Assembly: GCF_001423085.1 (NCBI RefSeq)
Contig: NZ_LMNU01000004.1
Location: 162,796 to 226,795 of the forward strand
DNA: 64,000 nt
DNA from: Methylobacterium sp. Leaf125
Lineage (GTDB): Bacteria > Pseudomonadota > Alphaproteobacteria > Rhizobiales > Beijerinckiaceae
Direction of reading: 5' to 3'
The position numbers and the translations under genes are program-made. The notes under the pieces are model-generated. The model ran no database searches. It saw only the letters and a program-made list of their open reading frames with translations, and had not been told where the DNA came from. Below, one piece after another: positions 37,065-44,811 of this stretch. Each line of letters starts with the position of its first letter. Position 1 is the first letter of the stretch.

Positions 37065-37275
37065 GACTAAGGCCGGGGAAGCGCGCGAAGCGCGCGTGAG
37101 ACGGAGACCGGGCAAGCGCGCGAAGCGCGCATGAGACGGAGACCGGGCAAGCGCGCGAAGCGCGCATGAGACGGAGACGGGGCAAGCGCGCGTGAGACCA
37201 AGAACAAGCGCGAAGCGCGCGCGACGGAGAGCCTGTGCGGAGCGCGGCCGACACCAGGACGCGCGCGGAGCGCAC
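37043..37275. repeat. block of palindromic repeats, about 35-bp period
   Basis: Five or six imperfect units share AAGCGCGCGAAGCGCGC(A/G)TGAGACGGAGACCGGGC with a period near 35 bp. The core GCGCGC-GAA-GCGCGC can fold into a tight hairpin. The first unit lies inside the 3' end of the upstream gene and the last units are decayed. The arrangement is REP-like and is not a CRISPR array, because there are no unique spacers. Confidence 0.85.
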
Positions 37276-37311
37276 GTGAGATCAACCCAGAGCGAGGCGA
37301 AGAGGGATTCC

Positions 37312-37479
37312 GTGGCGATCAAGGTCGGCGACTACGTCGCATCCGACGACAACGAGGCCACCATGACGGTGGTGGCCCTGGAGGGGGACCGGGCGCTCTG
37401 CCGTTGGTTCGTCGACGGCGACGTCGACGGCGACGAACAAGAGGCCTGGATCGACCTGGCGACGCTGACCGTTCTGTAG
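37312..37479 (+). CDS. DUF2158/YodC-like small protein
   Basis: Starting at GTG 37312, preceded by AGAGGGA, the 55-residue product reads IKVGDYVASDDNEATMTVV, then ALCRWFVDGDVDGDEQEAW. This is the KVGDxV-MTV-CxWF pattern of the YodC/DUF2158 family of small beta-barrel proteins of unknown role. An ATG 46 codons upstream lies in repeat DNA and is less likely. It is probably co-transcribed with the next gene, 26 bp downstream. Confidence 0.7.
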   Translation: MAIKVGDYVASDDNEATMTVVALEGDRALCRWFVDGDVDGDEQEAWIDLATLTVL

Positions 37480-37505
37480 ACGGGGCGAACGGAGCCGGAG
37501 GGACC

Positions 37506-37802
37506 ATGTCCGAGATCGAGGAGAAGCGGCACGAGATCGCCGAGTTAATCGCGCTGGAACTCGGCCTCGGCGACCTCGAAGGCTTGAGCGCGGCCGACCG
37601 GGCCGCCGTGGACCGGCAGACTGCCGAGACCATCGCGGGCTGCGGGGTGGACAGCCCGGACCCCGCCGACTGCACCGAGGCCAACATCCGCCTGCGCGGC
37701 CTGCTGCAGCAGTATCGCGCCCTGCAGATCCTCCGGAGCGACGAGGCCGATGCGCGGCTGGCGGAGGAGGGCGAGGTCTTCGGCCGCGAGGACGATGCCT
37801 GA
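37506..37802 (+). CDS. hypothetical protein
   Basis: The 98-residue helical, acidic protein (MSEIEEKRHEIAELIALELG ... IRLRGLLQQYRALQILRSDE) has no recognisable motif, signal peptide or membrane helix. The GGAGGGACC site just before ATG 37506 supports translation. It is convergent with the glycosidase gene, with 8 bp between their ends. Confidence 0.65.
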   Translation: MSEIEEKRHEIAELIALELGLGDLEGLSAADRAAVDRQTAETIAGCGVDSPDPADCTEANIRLRGLLQQYRALQILRSDEADARLAEEGEVFGREDDA

Positions 37803-37810
37803 GGCGGTCC

Positions 37811-38596
37811 TCAGCGCGCCACCGCCCCGACCATCGGGCCGAGGGGGCGGCTGAGGTCCGAACGGTTCATCGACGGGGCGTAGAGACTCGACACGCTTCC
37901 GTCGAGGAAGAGCGCGTTGCGGCAGCCGAGGGTGTCCTTGAACAGCCGCGCGAAGGCGCCGAAGCTCACCGGGCGCTCGGAGATCGCGAACACGGCGGTG
38001 CGACCGTCGTCGCGGACCCCGACCCCGTTGCGGATCTTCTGACTCGGGCCGTCGGCGGAGATCTTGGGGTGGATATGCCCGTCCACGACGAGCATCGGCC
38101 CCGACTGCGTGGCGAAATCCGGCTTCGGAGCGCTGCGCAGGTAACGGCCCGTCTCCATCACGCCGGCGCGCTCGCCCTTGACCCAGAAGATGCCGTTCGG
38201 CTTCAGGTGAAAGTTGCCCGGTCCGTTGGCGGTGGAGACGCCCTTCAGTTCGCGTCCGTCCTCGATGTAGAGCCCGACCGGGGCCTGGCCCTTGTCGTAC
38301 ATGCCGGCATTCATCGCGAAGCGCAGGCCGGCCCCCTGCTTCTCGGCCAGGGTCGAGAGCGAGGAATAGGGCAGGCCGTCGGCTCCGAGCCAGAACAGCC
38401 GCACCCGCTCGCGGCGCAGGTCGACCGTGCAGACGGTGTAGGCCTCGCCCTCCGCCTGGACGGCCCGGCAAGGGGCCGAGGCCGGGGCCGGGGCAGCCGC
38501 CGGCGCGGCCAGCGCCGGACCGCCGAGGGCGAAACCGAGCCAGGCGGCGCGCAGCAAGGCGGCGCGCAGCAGGGCGGGAACCGGGAAGCGGCTCAT
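37811..38596 (-). CDS. phosphodiester glycosidase family protein, exported
   Basis: The 261-residue product has a signal peptide (MSRFPVPALLRAALLRAAWLG ... ALAAPA) and then a NAGPA/DUF2233-like domain. Family marks are RFAMNAGMYDKGQAPVGLYI, the SQKIRNGVGVRDDGRTAVFAIS stretch and the ending NALFLDGSVSSLYAPS. Members cleave GlcNAc-phosphodiesters or related sugar-phosphate bonds. Several upstream methionines exist (up to 38716), but ATG 38596 places the signal peptide at the N-terminus. Confidence 0.82.
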   Translation of the reverse strand: MSRFPVPALLRAALLRAAWLGFALGGPALAAPAAAPAPASAPCRAVQAEGEAYTVCTVDLRRERVRLFWLGADGLPYSSLSTLAEKQGAGLRFAMNAGMYDKGQAPVGLYIEDGRELKGVSTANGPGNFHLKPNGIFWVKGERAGVMETGRYLRSAPKPDFATQSGPMLVVDGHIHPKISADGPSQKIRNGVGVRDDGRTAVFAISERPVSFGAFARLFKDTLGCRNALFLDGSVSSLYAPSMNRSDLSRPLGPMVGAVAR

Positions 38597-38886
38597 CCGA
38601 AGGCGAGCCCGCACGACATCCTGCACCATGGTCACCCGCATCGTCCCCGACCGCGCCTGCCGGAGGATCGAAGCGGCCGGCCACGCTTCCTCGCCCGAAA
38701 CCCCGGGCGATTTCAAGGGCGGTCACCGGGGCCGGACCTCGCGCGCTCGACCAGGACCCAGGACCCTTGACGTGGACGTGGCGGGCTTCACGATGACGGG
38801 AGAGGCAAAACGCGCATGAACCCTTCCGGGTGCCACGGCGTTTGAGCGTCCAAGGGGACGTTTCGGCTTCTTTCGGAGACGATGTG

Positions 38887-39402
38887 ATGAAACGAGTTGT
38901 TCTGGCCTCGGCGGCCATGATCGGCGCGCTCGCGATGATTCCCGCCACGGCGGAGGCGCGCGGCGGTTTCGGCGGCGGTGGCTTCCACGGTGGTGGGTTC
39001 CACGGCGGCGGCTTCGGTGGCGGTGGCTTCCGGGGCGGATTCGGTGGATTCCGGGGCGGCTTCGGCGGCGGCGGCTTCCGCAATGCCGGCTTCGGTGGCT
39101 ACCGCGGCGGCTTCGGCGGCTACCGCGGTGGGTTCGGTGGCTACCGCGGCGGCTATTACGGTCGCGGCTACGGACGGGGCTACGGCTACGGCCTCGGCGG
39201 ACTGGGTCTCGGCGTCGGCCTCGGGCTGGCGGCGGGTGGCCTCTACGGTGGCTACGGCCCGGGTTACGGCTACGGCTACGGCTACGCTCCGGTCGGTTAC
39301 GGCGCCTACGATTACGGTTACGGCGGCGGCTGCTACACGGTCCCGCGCGTGCGCTGGACGCCCTACGGCTACCGCCGGGTGCTGGTCGAGCGCTGCTACT
39401 GA
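38887..39402 (+). CDS. exported glycine/tyrosine-rich repeat protein
   Basis: The 171-residue product has a clean signal peptide (MKRVVLASAAMIGALAMIPATAEA). The mature protein is nearly all glycine with aromatic and arginine/histidine residues: GGGFHGGG and GGFRGGFGG repeats first, then GGYRGGF repeats, then GYGYGYG. The C-terminus (CYTVPRVRWTPYGYRRVLVERCY) has two cysteines that could pair. It probably lies in the periplasm or cell surface as a flexible matrix protein; the role is unknown. A strong terminator follows. Confidence 0.82.
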   Translation: MKRVVLASAAMIGALAMIPATAEARGGFGGGGFHGGGFHGGGFGGGGFRGGFGGFRGGFGGGGFRNAGFGGYRGGFGGYRGGFGGYRGGYYGRGYGRGYGYGLGGLGLGVGLGLAAGGLYGGYGPGYGYGYGYAPVGYGAYDYGYGGGCYTVPRVRWTPYGYRRVLVERCY

Positions 39403-39439
39403 TCGGATCGCCCGATCTGATTCGCGATCGGGTTCTCGG

Positions 39440-39468
39440 AGGGGCCGCCGCGTGCGGCCCCTTTTTTT
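39440..39468 (+). terminator. intrinsic terminator after the Gly-rich gene
   Basis: AGGGGCCGC (39440-39448) and GCGGCCCCT (39454-39462) form a perfect 9-bp stem with a 5-nt loop, followed directly by seven T residues. This is a textbook intrinsic terminator. Confidence 0.93.
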
Positions 39469-39489
39469 CGTCGGCGGCCCGTCCGTGCC

Positions 39490-39888
39490 TCAGTGGCGGC
39501 GCTCGTCCCGGCGCATCGGCATCGCGTCGATGGTCTCGAACAGCGCGTCGGCCCGAATCGGCGCCGTCTCGGTGCGCTTGGCCTCGCCGTCCTTGCCCAC
39601 CAGCACCACGCGAAAGCCGTCTCCCGGCAGTCCGAGGGCCGCCCGCAGGCGCCGTGCCTCAGGCGTGTCGCCGAAGGCCTCGCGGATGACGAGATCGCGC
39701 TCCTTCATGCCGGCGCGGGCTTTCTCCAGCGCGCCGCGCTGGGCCGTGACGCGCGGATCGCCGGCCTCGGGCGCGGAGATCACCAGCACCCGCGACCTCC
39801 AGCGGTCGCGCGCCAGCGGGTTCTCGGCCGCCTGGGCCGCCGTGACGCCGAGCAGCATCGCCCCGATCATCCGCCATCCGCATGCCAT
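39490..39888 (-). CDS. exported DUF4174-family protein
   Basis: The 132-residue product begins MACGWRMIGAMLLGVTAAQA, a short signal peptide, followed by NPLARDRWRSRVLVISAPEAGDPR. That opening, with FRVVLVGKDGEAKRTE later, is characteristic of DUF4174, a thioredoxin-like periplasmic family of unknown role. The start at 39888 has a GGAGAGG site upstream; the frame is open to 40044 without family features. Confidence 0.82.
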   Translation of the reverse strand: MACGWRMIGAMLLGVTAAQAAENPLARDRWRSRVLVISAPEAGDPRVTAQRGALEKARAGMKERDLVIREAFGDTPEARRLRAALGLPGDGFRVVLVGKDGEAKRTETAPIRADALFETIDAMPMRRDERRH

Positions 39889-40079
39889 CCTGACCTCTCC
39901 CGTGCCGGTCCCCGTCCCGGGACAACGCGGGGAGGGCACCCCGGACCCGTCGCCCGACCCGCGCGGAATTGTCATCGGCCGCTTCCGTCCCATCTGTCGG
40001 GGGATCTCCCGACCGGGCGCGGCCGCCGCGCACCCGTCGCCCATCGCGAAACGCTTCGCGACCCCCCCGGAGGCCCCGC

Positions 40080-41096
40080 ATGACCAACGTGAACCGCCGC
40101 ATCGTCCTCGCCGCCCGTCCGCACGGTGAGCCGAACGCCTCGCATTTCCGGCTCGAAGAGACGCGGATGCCGGTGGCGAAGGCGGGCGAGGTGCTGCTCG
40201 CCAACCACTATCTCTCCCTCGATCCCTACATGCGCGGACGCATGAGCGCGGCGAAATCCTACGCCGAGCCGGTGGCGATCGGCGACACCATGGTGGGCGC
40301 CACCGTGGCGGAGGTGATCGAGTCCCAGCATCCCGACTACCGTGTCGGCGAGACGGTGGTGGGCTTCGGCGGCTGGCAGGACTTCGCCGTCTCCGACGGG
40401 CGCGGCCTGCGCCGCCTCGATCCCGAGGCCGCCCCGGTCACCACCGCCCTCGGCATCCTCGGCATGCCCGGCATGACGGCCTATACGGGCCTCCTCAACA
40501 TCGGGCAGCCCAAGACCGGGGAGACCGTGGTGGTGGCCGCCGCGACCGGACCGGTGGGCTCCCTCGTCGGACAGATCGCCAAGCGCAAAGGCGCCCGCGC
40601 GGTGGGCATCGCGGGCGGCCCCGAGAAATGCGCCTTCCTGCGTGACACCCTCGGCTTCGACGCGGCCGTCGACCACCGCGCCGAGGATTTCCCGGATGCG
40701 CTGGCCGCCGCCTGCCCCGACGGGATCGACGTCTATTTCGAGAATGTCGGCGGCGCGGTCTTCGACGCGGTGCTGCCGCTCCTGAACAACTTCGCGCGTA
40801 TCCCGGTCTGCGGCCTCGTCTCCGGCTACAACGCCACCGAGCTGCCGCCCGGTCCCGACCGGGTGCCGGTGCTGATGCGCGCGATCCTGTCGAAGCGCCT
40901 GCACGTCCAGGGCTTCATCGTCTGGGACTTCGCCGCGCAGGAATCCGCGTTCCTGCAGGACGTCGGGGCCTGGCTGCGCGAGGGCCTCGTGGTCCATCGG
41001 GAAGACATCGTCGACGGTCTCGAGAAGGCCCCGGACGCCTTCGCGGGCCTGCTCCAGGGCCGGAATTTCGGCAAGCTCATCGTCCGGATCCGCTGA
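40080..41096 (+). CDS. NADP-dependent medium-chain reductase (zinc-independent MDR)
   Basis: The 338-residue protein belongs to the leukotriene B4 dehydrogenase/CurA-type group. The N-terminus (MTNVNRRIVLAARPHGEPNASHFRLEE) and YLSLDPYMRGRMS are diagnostic. The Rossmann part shows GMPGMTAYTGLL and VVVAAATGPVGSLVGQIAKRKGARAVGIAGG, and DVYFENVGG follows. Such enzymes reduce enones or 2-alkenals with NADPH and need no zinc. ATG 40080 follows GGAGGCCC. Confidence 0.9.
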   Translation: MTNVNRRIVLAARPHGEPNASHFRLEETRMPVAKAGEVLLANHYLSLDPYMRGRMSAAKSYAEPVAIGDTMVGATVAEVIESQHPDYRVGETVVGFGGWQDFAVSDGRGLRRLDPEAAPVTTALGILGMPGMTAYTGLLNIGQPKTGETVVVAAATGPVGSLVGQIAKRKGARAVGIAGGPEKCAFLRDTLGFDAAVDHRAEDFPDALAAACPDGIDVYFENVGGAVFDAVLPLLNNFARIPVCGLVSGYNATELPPGPDRVPVLMRAILSKRLHVQGFIVWDFAAQESAFLQDVGAWLREGLVVHREDIVDGLEKAPDAFAGLLQGRNFGKLIVRIR

Positions 41097-41142
41097 GCGG
41101 ACCGCAGGGCGCTTCCTCCAAGGGTGCCTTGCTGAAATGGCA

Positions 41143-41157
41143 GAACAAAGATAGAAC
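41143..41157. promoter_or_regulatory. LexA (SOS) box upstream of ssb
   Basis: GAAC-AAAGATA-GAAC is an exact match to the alphaproteobacterial LexA operator, a direct repeat GTTC-N7-GTTC read on the other strand. It lies 147 bp before the ssb start. ssb is under SOS control in several bacteria, so damage induction is likely. Confidence 0.75.
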
Positions 41158-41303
41158 ATACGTGCGCCACGCTGCCCTGAGAGTCACGGGGACATCCCGC
41201 CGACCGCGATTGCCGCCGGGGGCCGAGAGGCCCATGACAGGGCGGCGTCCCGGTGGTTCGGGGTCGCAGCGCGCAGTGAGATCGATCGGTAGGAGAGAGC
41301 GGC

Positions 41304-41885
41304 ATGGCCGGCAGCGTGAACAAGGTGATCCTGGTGGGCAATCTCGGGCGCGACCCCGAGACACGACGCCTCGCCTCCGGTGATCCCGTGGTCAACCTGC
41401 GCATCGCCACATCGGAGTCCTGGAAGGACAAGATGTCGGGCGAGCGCAAGGAGAAGACCGAGTGGCACTCGGTGGTGATCTACAACGAGAATCTCGCCCG
41501 CGTGGCGGAGCAGTACCTGCGCAAGGGCTCGAAGGTTTACATCGAGGGCCAGCTCCAGACCCGCAAATGGGCGGACCAGTCCGGCGCCGAGAAGTACACC
41601 ACCGAGGTGGTGCTCCAGCGCTTCCGTGGCGAGCTGACTCTTCTCGACGGCCGCAGCGGCGGCGGTGAGATGGGCATGGACGAGGAGAGCGGCGGCCAGA
41701 TCAGCCGTGGCGGCGATTTCGGCGGCGGTGGCGGTGGCGGCGGACGCGGCGGCGACCGCGGCGGGGAATACGGCGGCGGCCGCTCCTCGGGCGGCGGCGA
41801 GCGCCGGCCCTCTTCGGGCGGTGGCGGCGGCGGTGGCGGCGGATCCAAGCCGAACTTCGACCTCGACGACGACATCCCGTTCTGA
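41304..41885 (+). CDS. ssb: single-stranded DNA-binding protein
   Basis: The 193-residue SSB has an OB fold ([49 protein letters not shown]) and a long glycine-rich linker. It ends in the acidic tip DLDDDIPF, which docks repair and replication partners. It binds ssDNA as a tetramer in replication and repair. ATG 41304 follows AGGAGAG. A LexA box lies upstream and a strong terminator downstream; the genomic island begins after that terminator. Confidence 0.97.
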   Translation: MAGSVNKVILVGNLGRDPETRRLASGDPVVNLRIATSESWKDKMSGERKEKTEWHSVVIYNENLARVAEQYLRKGSKVYIEGQLQTRKWADQSGAEKYTTEVVLQRFRGELTLLDGRSGGGEMGMDEESGGQISRGGDFGGGGGGGGRGGDRGGEYGGGRSSGGGERRPSSGGGGGGGGGSKPNFDLDDDIPF

Positions 41886-41925
41886 CGTGCGGTAACTCAT
41901 AGATTGTCGTCTAATGCCATTAACA

Positions 41926-41955
41926 TACGGCCCGGATTGAGAAATCCGGGCCGTA
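41926..41955. terminator. strong hairpin after ssb
   Basis: TACGGCCCGGATT (41926-41938) and AATCCGGGCCGTA (41943-41955) form a perfect 13-bp stem with a GAGA loop, followed by ATCGTTTGT. It lies 40 bp after the ssb stop and most likely ends that transcript. Confidence 0.88.
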
Positions 41956-41956
41956 A

Positions 41957-41972
41957 TCGTTTGTACAAACGA
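41957..41972. promoter_or_regulatory. 16-bp perfect palindrome at the island's left edge
   Basis: TCGTTTGTACAAACGA reads the same on both strands and lies 65 bp before the first recombinase gene. It could be an operator for that operon or part of the recombinase attachment site. No second copy was found by eye in the window. Confidence 0.55.
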
Positions 41973-42037
41973 GACGAAATTTAGGCGCAAAGATGCGGTA
42001 TCTATTTTACGTCCGCTAAGTGGCGCAAGGTGCTGGA

Positions 42038-43264
42038 ATGGATCGGGAAACTGCTCCCTACACCGTAAAGACAATCATCTTCGAGAACGGTGAGCGCTGC
42101 CCGGCCATAGCCCAGGCGTCCGGCATGTTGGCGTACGATCCAAACGTCTATGGCATGGTCGTGCTGCGAGAGCGTGGGGGGTCGTCGAGTTCGAACGAGG
42201 CTCACTTGCGCGCAGTGATCATCGCCCTGAATTGGGCGGCGCGCCGCGGCATCGACCTCAGAGTGCGGGTGCAATCGCTCGAACTTCTCACCCCGTTTGA
42301 GGTGGCCGACCTGCGCGACACGTTGCGCGCCGTTCAGCGTAAGCCGCGATCCTCGAAGAAGGGACGCGCAAAGCCGCAGAAGGTCGTGGTGGCGCCGGGC
42401 ACCCTCTTCAACCGCTGCCTTATGGTCCGGGATTACCTGTCCTGGTTCGCCCGCGCCGCGATCCAGCGCATCCGGGTGGATGACCCTAAGATCCTTGAGG
42501 CCCGCGAGCGGCTGGAATGGTTCGAGCGCGAGATGGTCGCGAACCTGCCGAAGCCACGCAGCCCTGACAAGGAGGGGCTCGGCAAAGCCGCCCGATCGCT
42601 CTTCCTTGAGGTCATCAGGCCGGACAGCGATCGCAACCCGTTCCAGCGTCGACACCGCCACCGGAACTATGCGCTCCTCCTCCTTTACTATGAGACCGGG
42701 ATGCGTCGCGGAGAGGCCTTGAAGCTGAAGGGCGAGCACTTGATGCTGGCTGGCGGGCAGCCGAGGGTACGCATCATCCGGGACCCGGATGACCGGAAGG
42801 ATACGCGGAAGATCGAGCCCAAGGTGAAGACACAGCCCCACGACGACGAGATCAGCTCGGAGTTAGCTCGTGCGCTCCACACCTGGATGGTCGACCATCG
42901 GACGGACGCGGATCGGTATCCCGGGGCGAAGAGGACCCCGTACTGCTTCGTCTCCCGCCGGGGGACGCCGCTTGGCGTGCGGACCGTCAACGACATGTAC
43001 GACCTTTTAGCCGAGAAGGTGCCGGAGCTGGGTACCGAGGTTTATCCCCACATCCTTCGCCACACCTCCAACGACAGGTTTTCCGAAGCGGCAGCCGAGC
43101 TGGGTCTGTCCGACGCTGAGGAATTACAGGCCCGGAACTACAAATTCGGTTGGAAGAAGGGCTCCAAGCAGGGCGAGCGCTACAAGAATCGACATGCCCG
43201 TGAAAGCGCTGATCGTGTCGTACAGCGCATGCAAGAGAAGAGCGTGGAGGGCCGCAACCGTTGA
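42038..43264 (+). CDS. tyrosine recombinase 1 of a trio
   Basis: The 408-residue protein has the phage-integrase catalytic domain. The first arginine is in ETGMRRGEALKL (about residue 223), the HxxR box is in HILRHTSND (about 338), and the nucleophile lies in GWKKGSKQGERYKN (Trp, nine residues, Tyr; about 380). It therefore looks active. The N-terminal 200 residues hold a SAM-like core-binding region. It heads an operon of three recombinases joined by 4-base overlaps, like the modules that move GInt-type islands and Tn554-like elements. ATG 42038 is preferred; a GTG at 42020 is possible. Confidence 0.88.
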   Translation: MDRETAPYTVKTIIFENGERCPAIAQASGMLAYDPNVYGMVVLRERGGSSSSNEAHLRAVIIALNWAARRGIDLRVRVQSLELLTPFEVADLRDTLRAVQRKPRSSKKGRAKPQKVVVAPGTLFNRCLMVRDYLSWFARAAIQRIRVDDPKILEARERLEWFEREMVANLPKPRSPDKEGLGKAARSLFLEVIRPDSDRNPFQRRHRHRNYALLLLYYETGMRRGEALKLKGEHLMLAGGQPRVRIIRDPDDRKDTRKIEPKVKTQPHDDEISSELARALHTWMVDHRTDADRYPGAKRTPYCFVSRRGTPLGVRTVNDMYDLLAEKVPELGTEVYPHILRHTSNDRFSEAAAELGLSDAEELQARNYKFGWKKGSKQGERYKNRHARESADRVVQRMQEKSVEGRNR

Positions 43265-44811
43265 AACTCGCTGCTGCTGCCCCTGAAGCACAATTTCCTT
43301 CGCAGGGAATCCTGCTCGATCTAGCTGGCTTACCAGTTGATGCTAACGGCATTGAATGGCGTCTCAACGATGTTGGCAAACGCTCTGTCTTGGCTTGGCG
43401 CAACATTCCAATCCGCTCGCCAGACACACTCGCAGCGACCGCCTCGCACATCGCGAGGCTGATCAAGACGCATTCGCCTGCCCATGTCAGAAACGCATTC
43501 CACGCCCTCACATTTTTGAAAAACTCCGAGAGCTTCGTTGCGTCCGACGAAGCGAGAGCGGAGATCCCGTCAAAGTTCTTTAGCGAACTGCGCCTTGCTT
43601 TAAAGCAACAGTCCTATCTGCTGCATTATGTAAGGCACTGGTATCGAGACTGTGTGGATCTTGGTTGCACCTCGTTCTCCGCTGAAACAGCTTTTGAGCT
43701 TTCCGAAAAGGTAGTTGGTGGCAACCGAAAGGGTCAGGCGGTCTTTTCGCTTGACCCAGATGAAGGCCCTCTTAGCGACCTTGAAATCGTCGGTCTGCTT
43801 AACGCGCTTCGAGGTAGCGCACAGGCAAACTCAATGCCGTTGGCGGAGCGAGCAGCGCTTTGGCTCTGTGTCGCGTTAGGCGCGAACCCAATCCAATATG
43901 CCCTGCTGCGCGAGGAAGACATCGAAGTCGCGGATGAAGAGGGGCAACGCTTCGTTCAGATTCGGATACCTCGAATGAAGAAAGGTGCGGATGCTCCAAG
44001 GGCCGAGTTTCGCACGCGTAAGCTGACCCTGGAGATCGGGAAAGTCGTTCTTGATTTGATCGATGAAAACCGCCGTCATCGGGAAGCAGACGCGCTTCCC
44101 GATGACGGACGTGGAAGACCGGTTTTTGTAAGAAAACGCCTTCGTTTAAGCGACGGCCCGTTGGAAGAATACGGATGGCATACTTATGCGCAGGAATTTA
44201 CCAAACTTGTCAGCTCGGCGGTAGTGCGCTTAGGCGTTATCTCGCCGCGCACTGGCAGAGCAATGCATGTGACGACCCGCCGATTGCGCTACACCTTCGC
44301 AACGCGCTTGGTCCGCGAGGGGGCCAGCAGGCGAGACCTCGCGGAGGCCCTTGATCACACCGACCTACAAAACGTTCAGGTGTATTTCGACATCAAGAGC
44401 GACATCGTCGAGTCCCTCGACAGGGCGATGGCCCTGACGCTCGGGCCGGTGGCTCAGGCCTTCCTGGGCAAGCTGGTCGGCAGCGAGGCGACGGCGGCCC
44501 GGGGCGACGACCCACGCAGCCGGATCATGGTTCAGGACCGGTCGAGCGGGAAGGCAGAGGGGCTCGGGACCTGCGGTCAGCACTCGTTCTGCAGCCTCTA
44601 CGCCCCGGTTGCCTGCTACACCTGTCACCAGTTCCAGCCATGGATGGACGGCCCCCACGACAAGATCCTTGAGACGCTGCTCTTCGAGAGGGAGCGCCGC
44701 GCTGCAGCGGGCCAGGACGGACGCATGGTGTCGCTGCATGACGCGACCATTCTCGCCATCGGGGACGTGATAACGCGGATAGAGGCAATCAGCGGAAGGG
44801 CGGTCGCATGA
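43261..44811 (+). CDS. tyrosine recombinase 2 of a trio, catalytic residues altered
   Basis: The 516-residue product starts with TTG overlapping the previous stop (TTGA). The fold is that of a tyrosine integrase, but the first-arginine region reads GANPIQYALL with no arginine at the expected site. The HxxR box reads TRRLRYTFAT, with arginine in place of the histidine; a tyrosine follows in VQVYF. A zinc-binding C-terminal module (CGQHSFCSLYAPVACYTC) comes after. It may act as a structural or targeting partner for recombinases 1 and 3. Base composition changes inside the gene near 44390. Confidence 0.85.
   Translation: MKLAAAAPEAQFPSQGILLDLAGLPVDANGIEWRLNDVGKRSVLAWRNIPIRSPDTLAATASHIARLIKTHSPAHVRNAFHALTFLKNSESFVASDEARAEIPSKFFSELRLALKQQSYLLHYVRHWYRDCVDLGCTSFSAETAFELSEKVVGGNRKGQAVFSLDPDEGPLSDLEIVGLLNALRGSAQANSMPLAERAALWLCVALGANPIQYALLREEDIEVADEEGQRFVQIRIPRMKKGADAPRAEFRTRKLTLEIGKVVLDLIDENRRHREADALPDDGRGRPVFVRKRLRLSDGPLEEYGWHTYAQEFTKLVSSAVVRLGVISPRTGRAMHVTTRRLRYTFATRLVREGASRRDLAEALDHTDLQNVQVYFDIKSDIVESLDRAMALTLGPVAQAFLGKLVGSEATAARGDDPRSRIMVQDRSSGKAEGLGTCGQHSFCSLYAPVACYTCHQFQPWMDGPHDKILETLLFERERRAAAGQDGRMVSLHDATILAIGDVITRIEAISGRAVA

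Noticed and set aside
37043..37275. Possible CRISPR array
   Set aside because: The units are contiguous and palindromic with no unique spacers and no cas genes nearby.
37067..37322. Leu/Ala/Arg repeat protein on the minus strand
   Set aside because: It is the translation of the palindromic repeat block and has no start signals.
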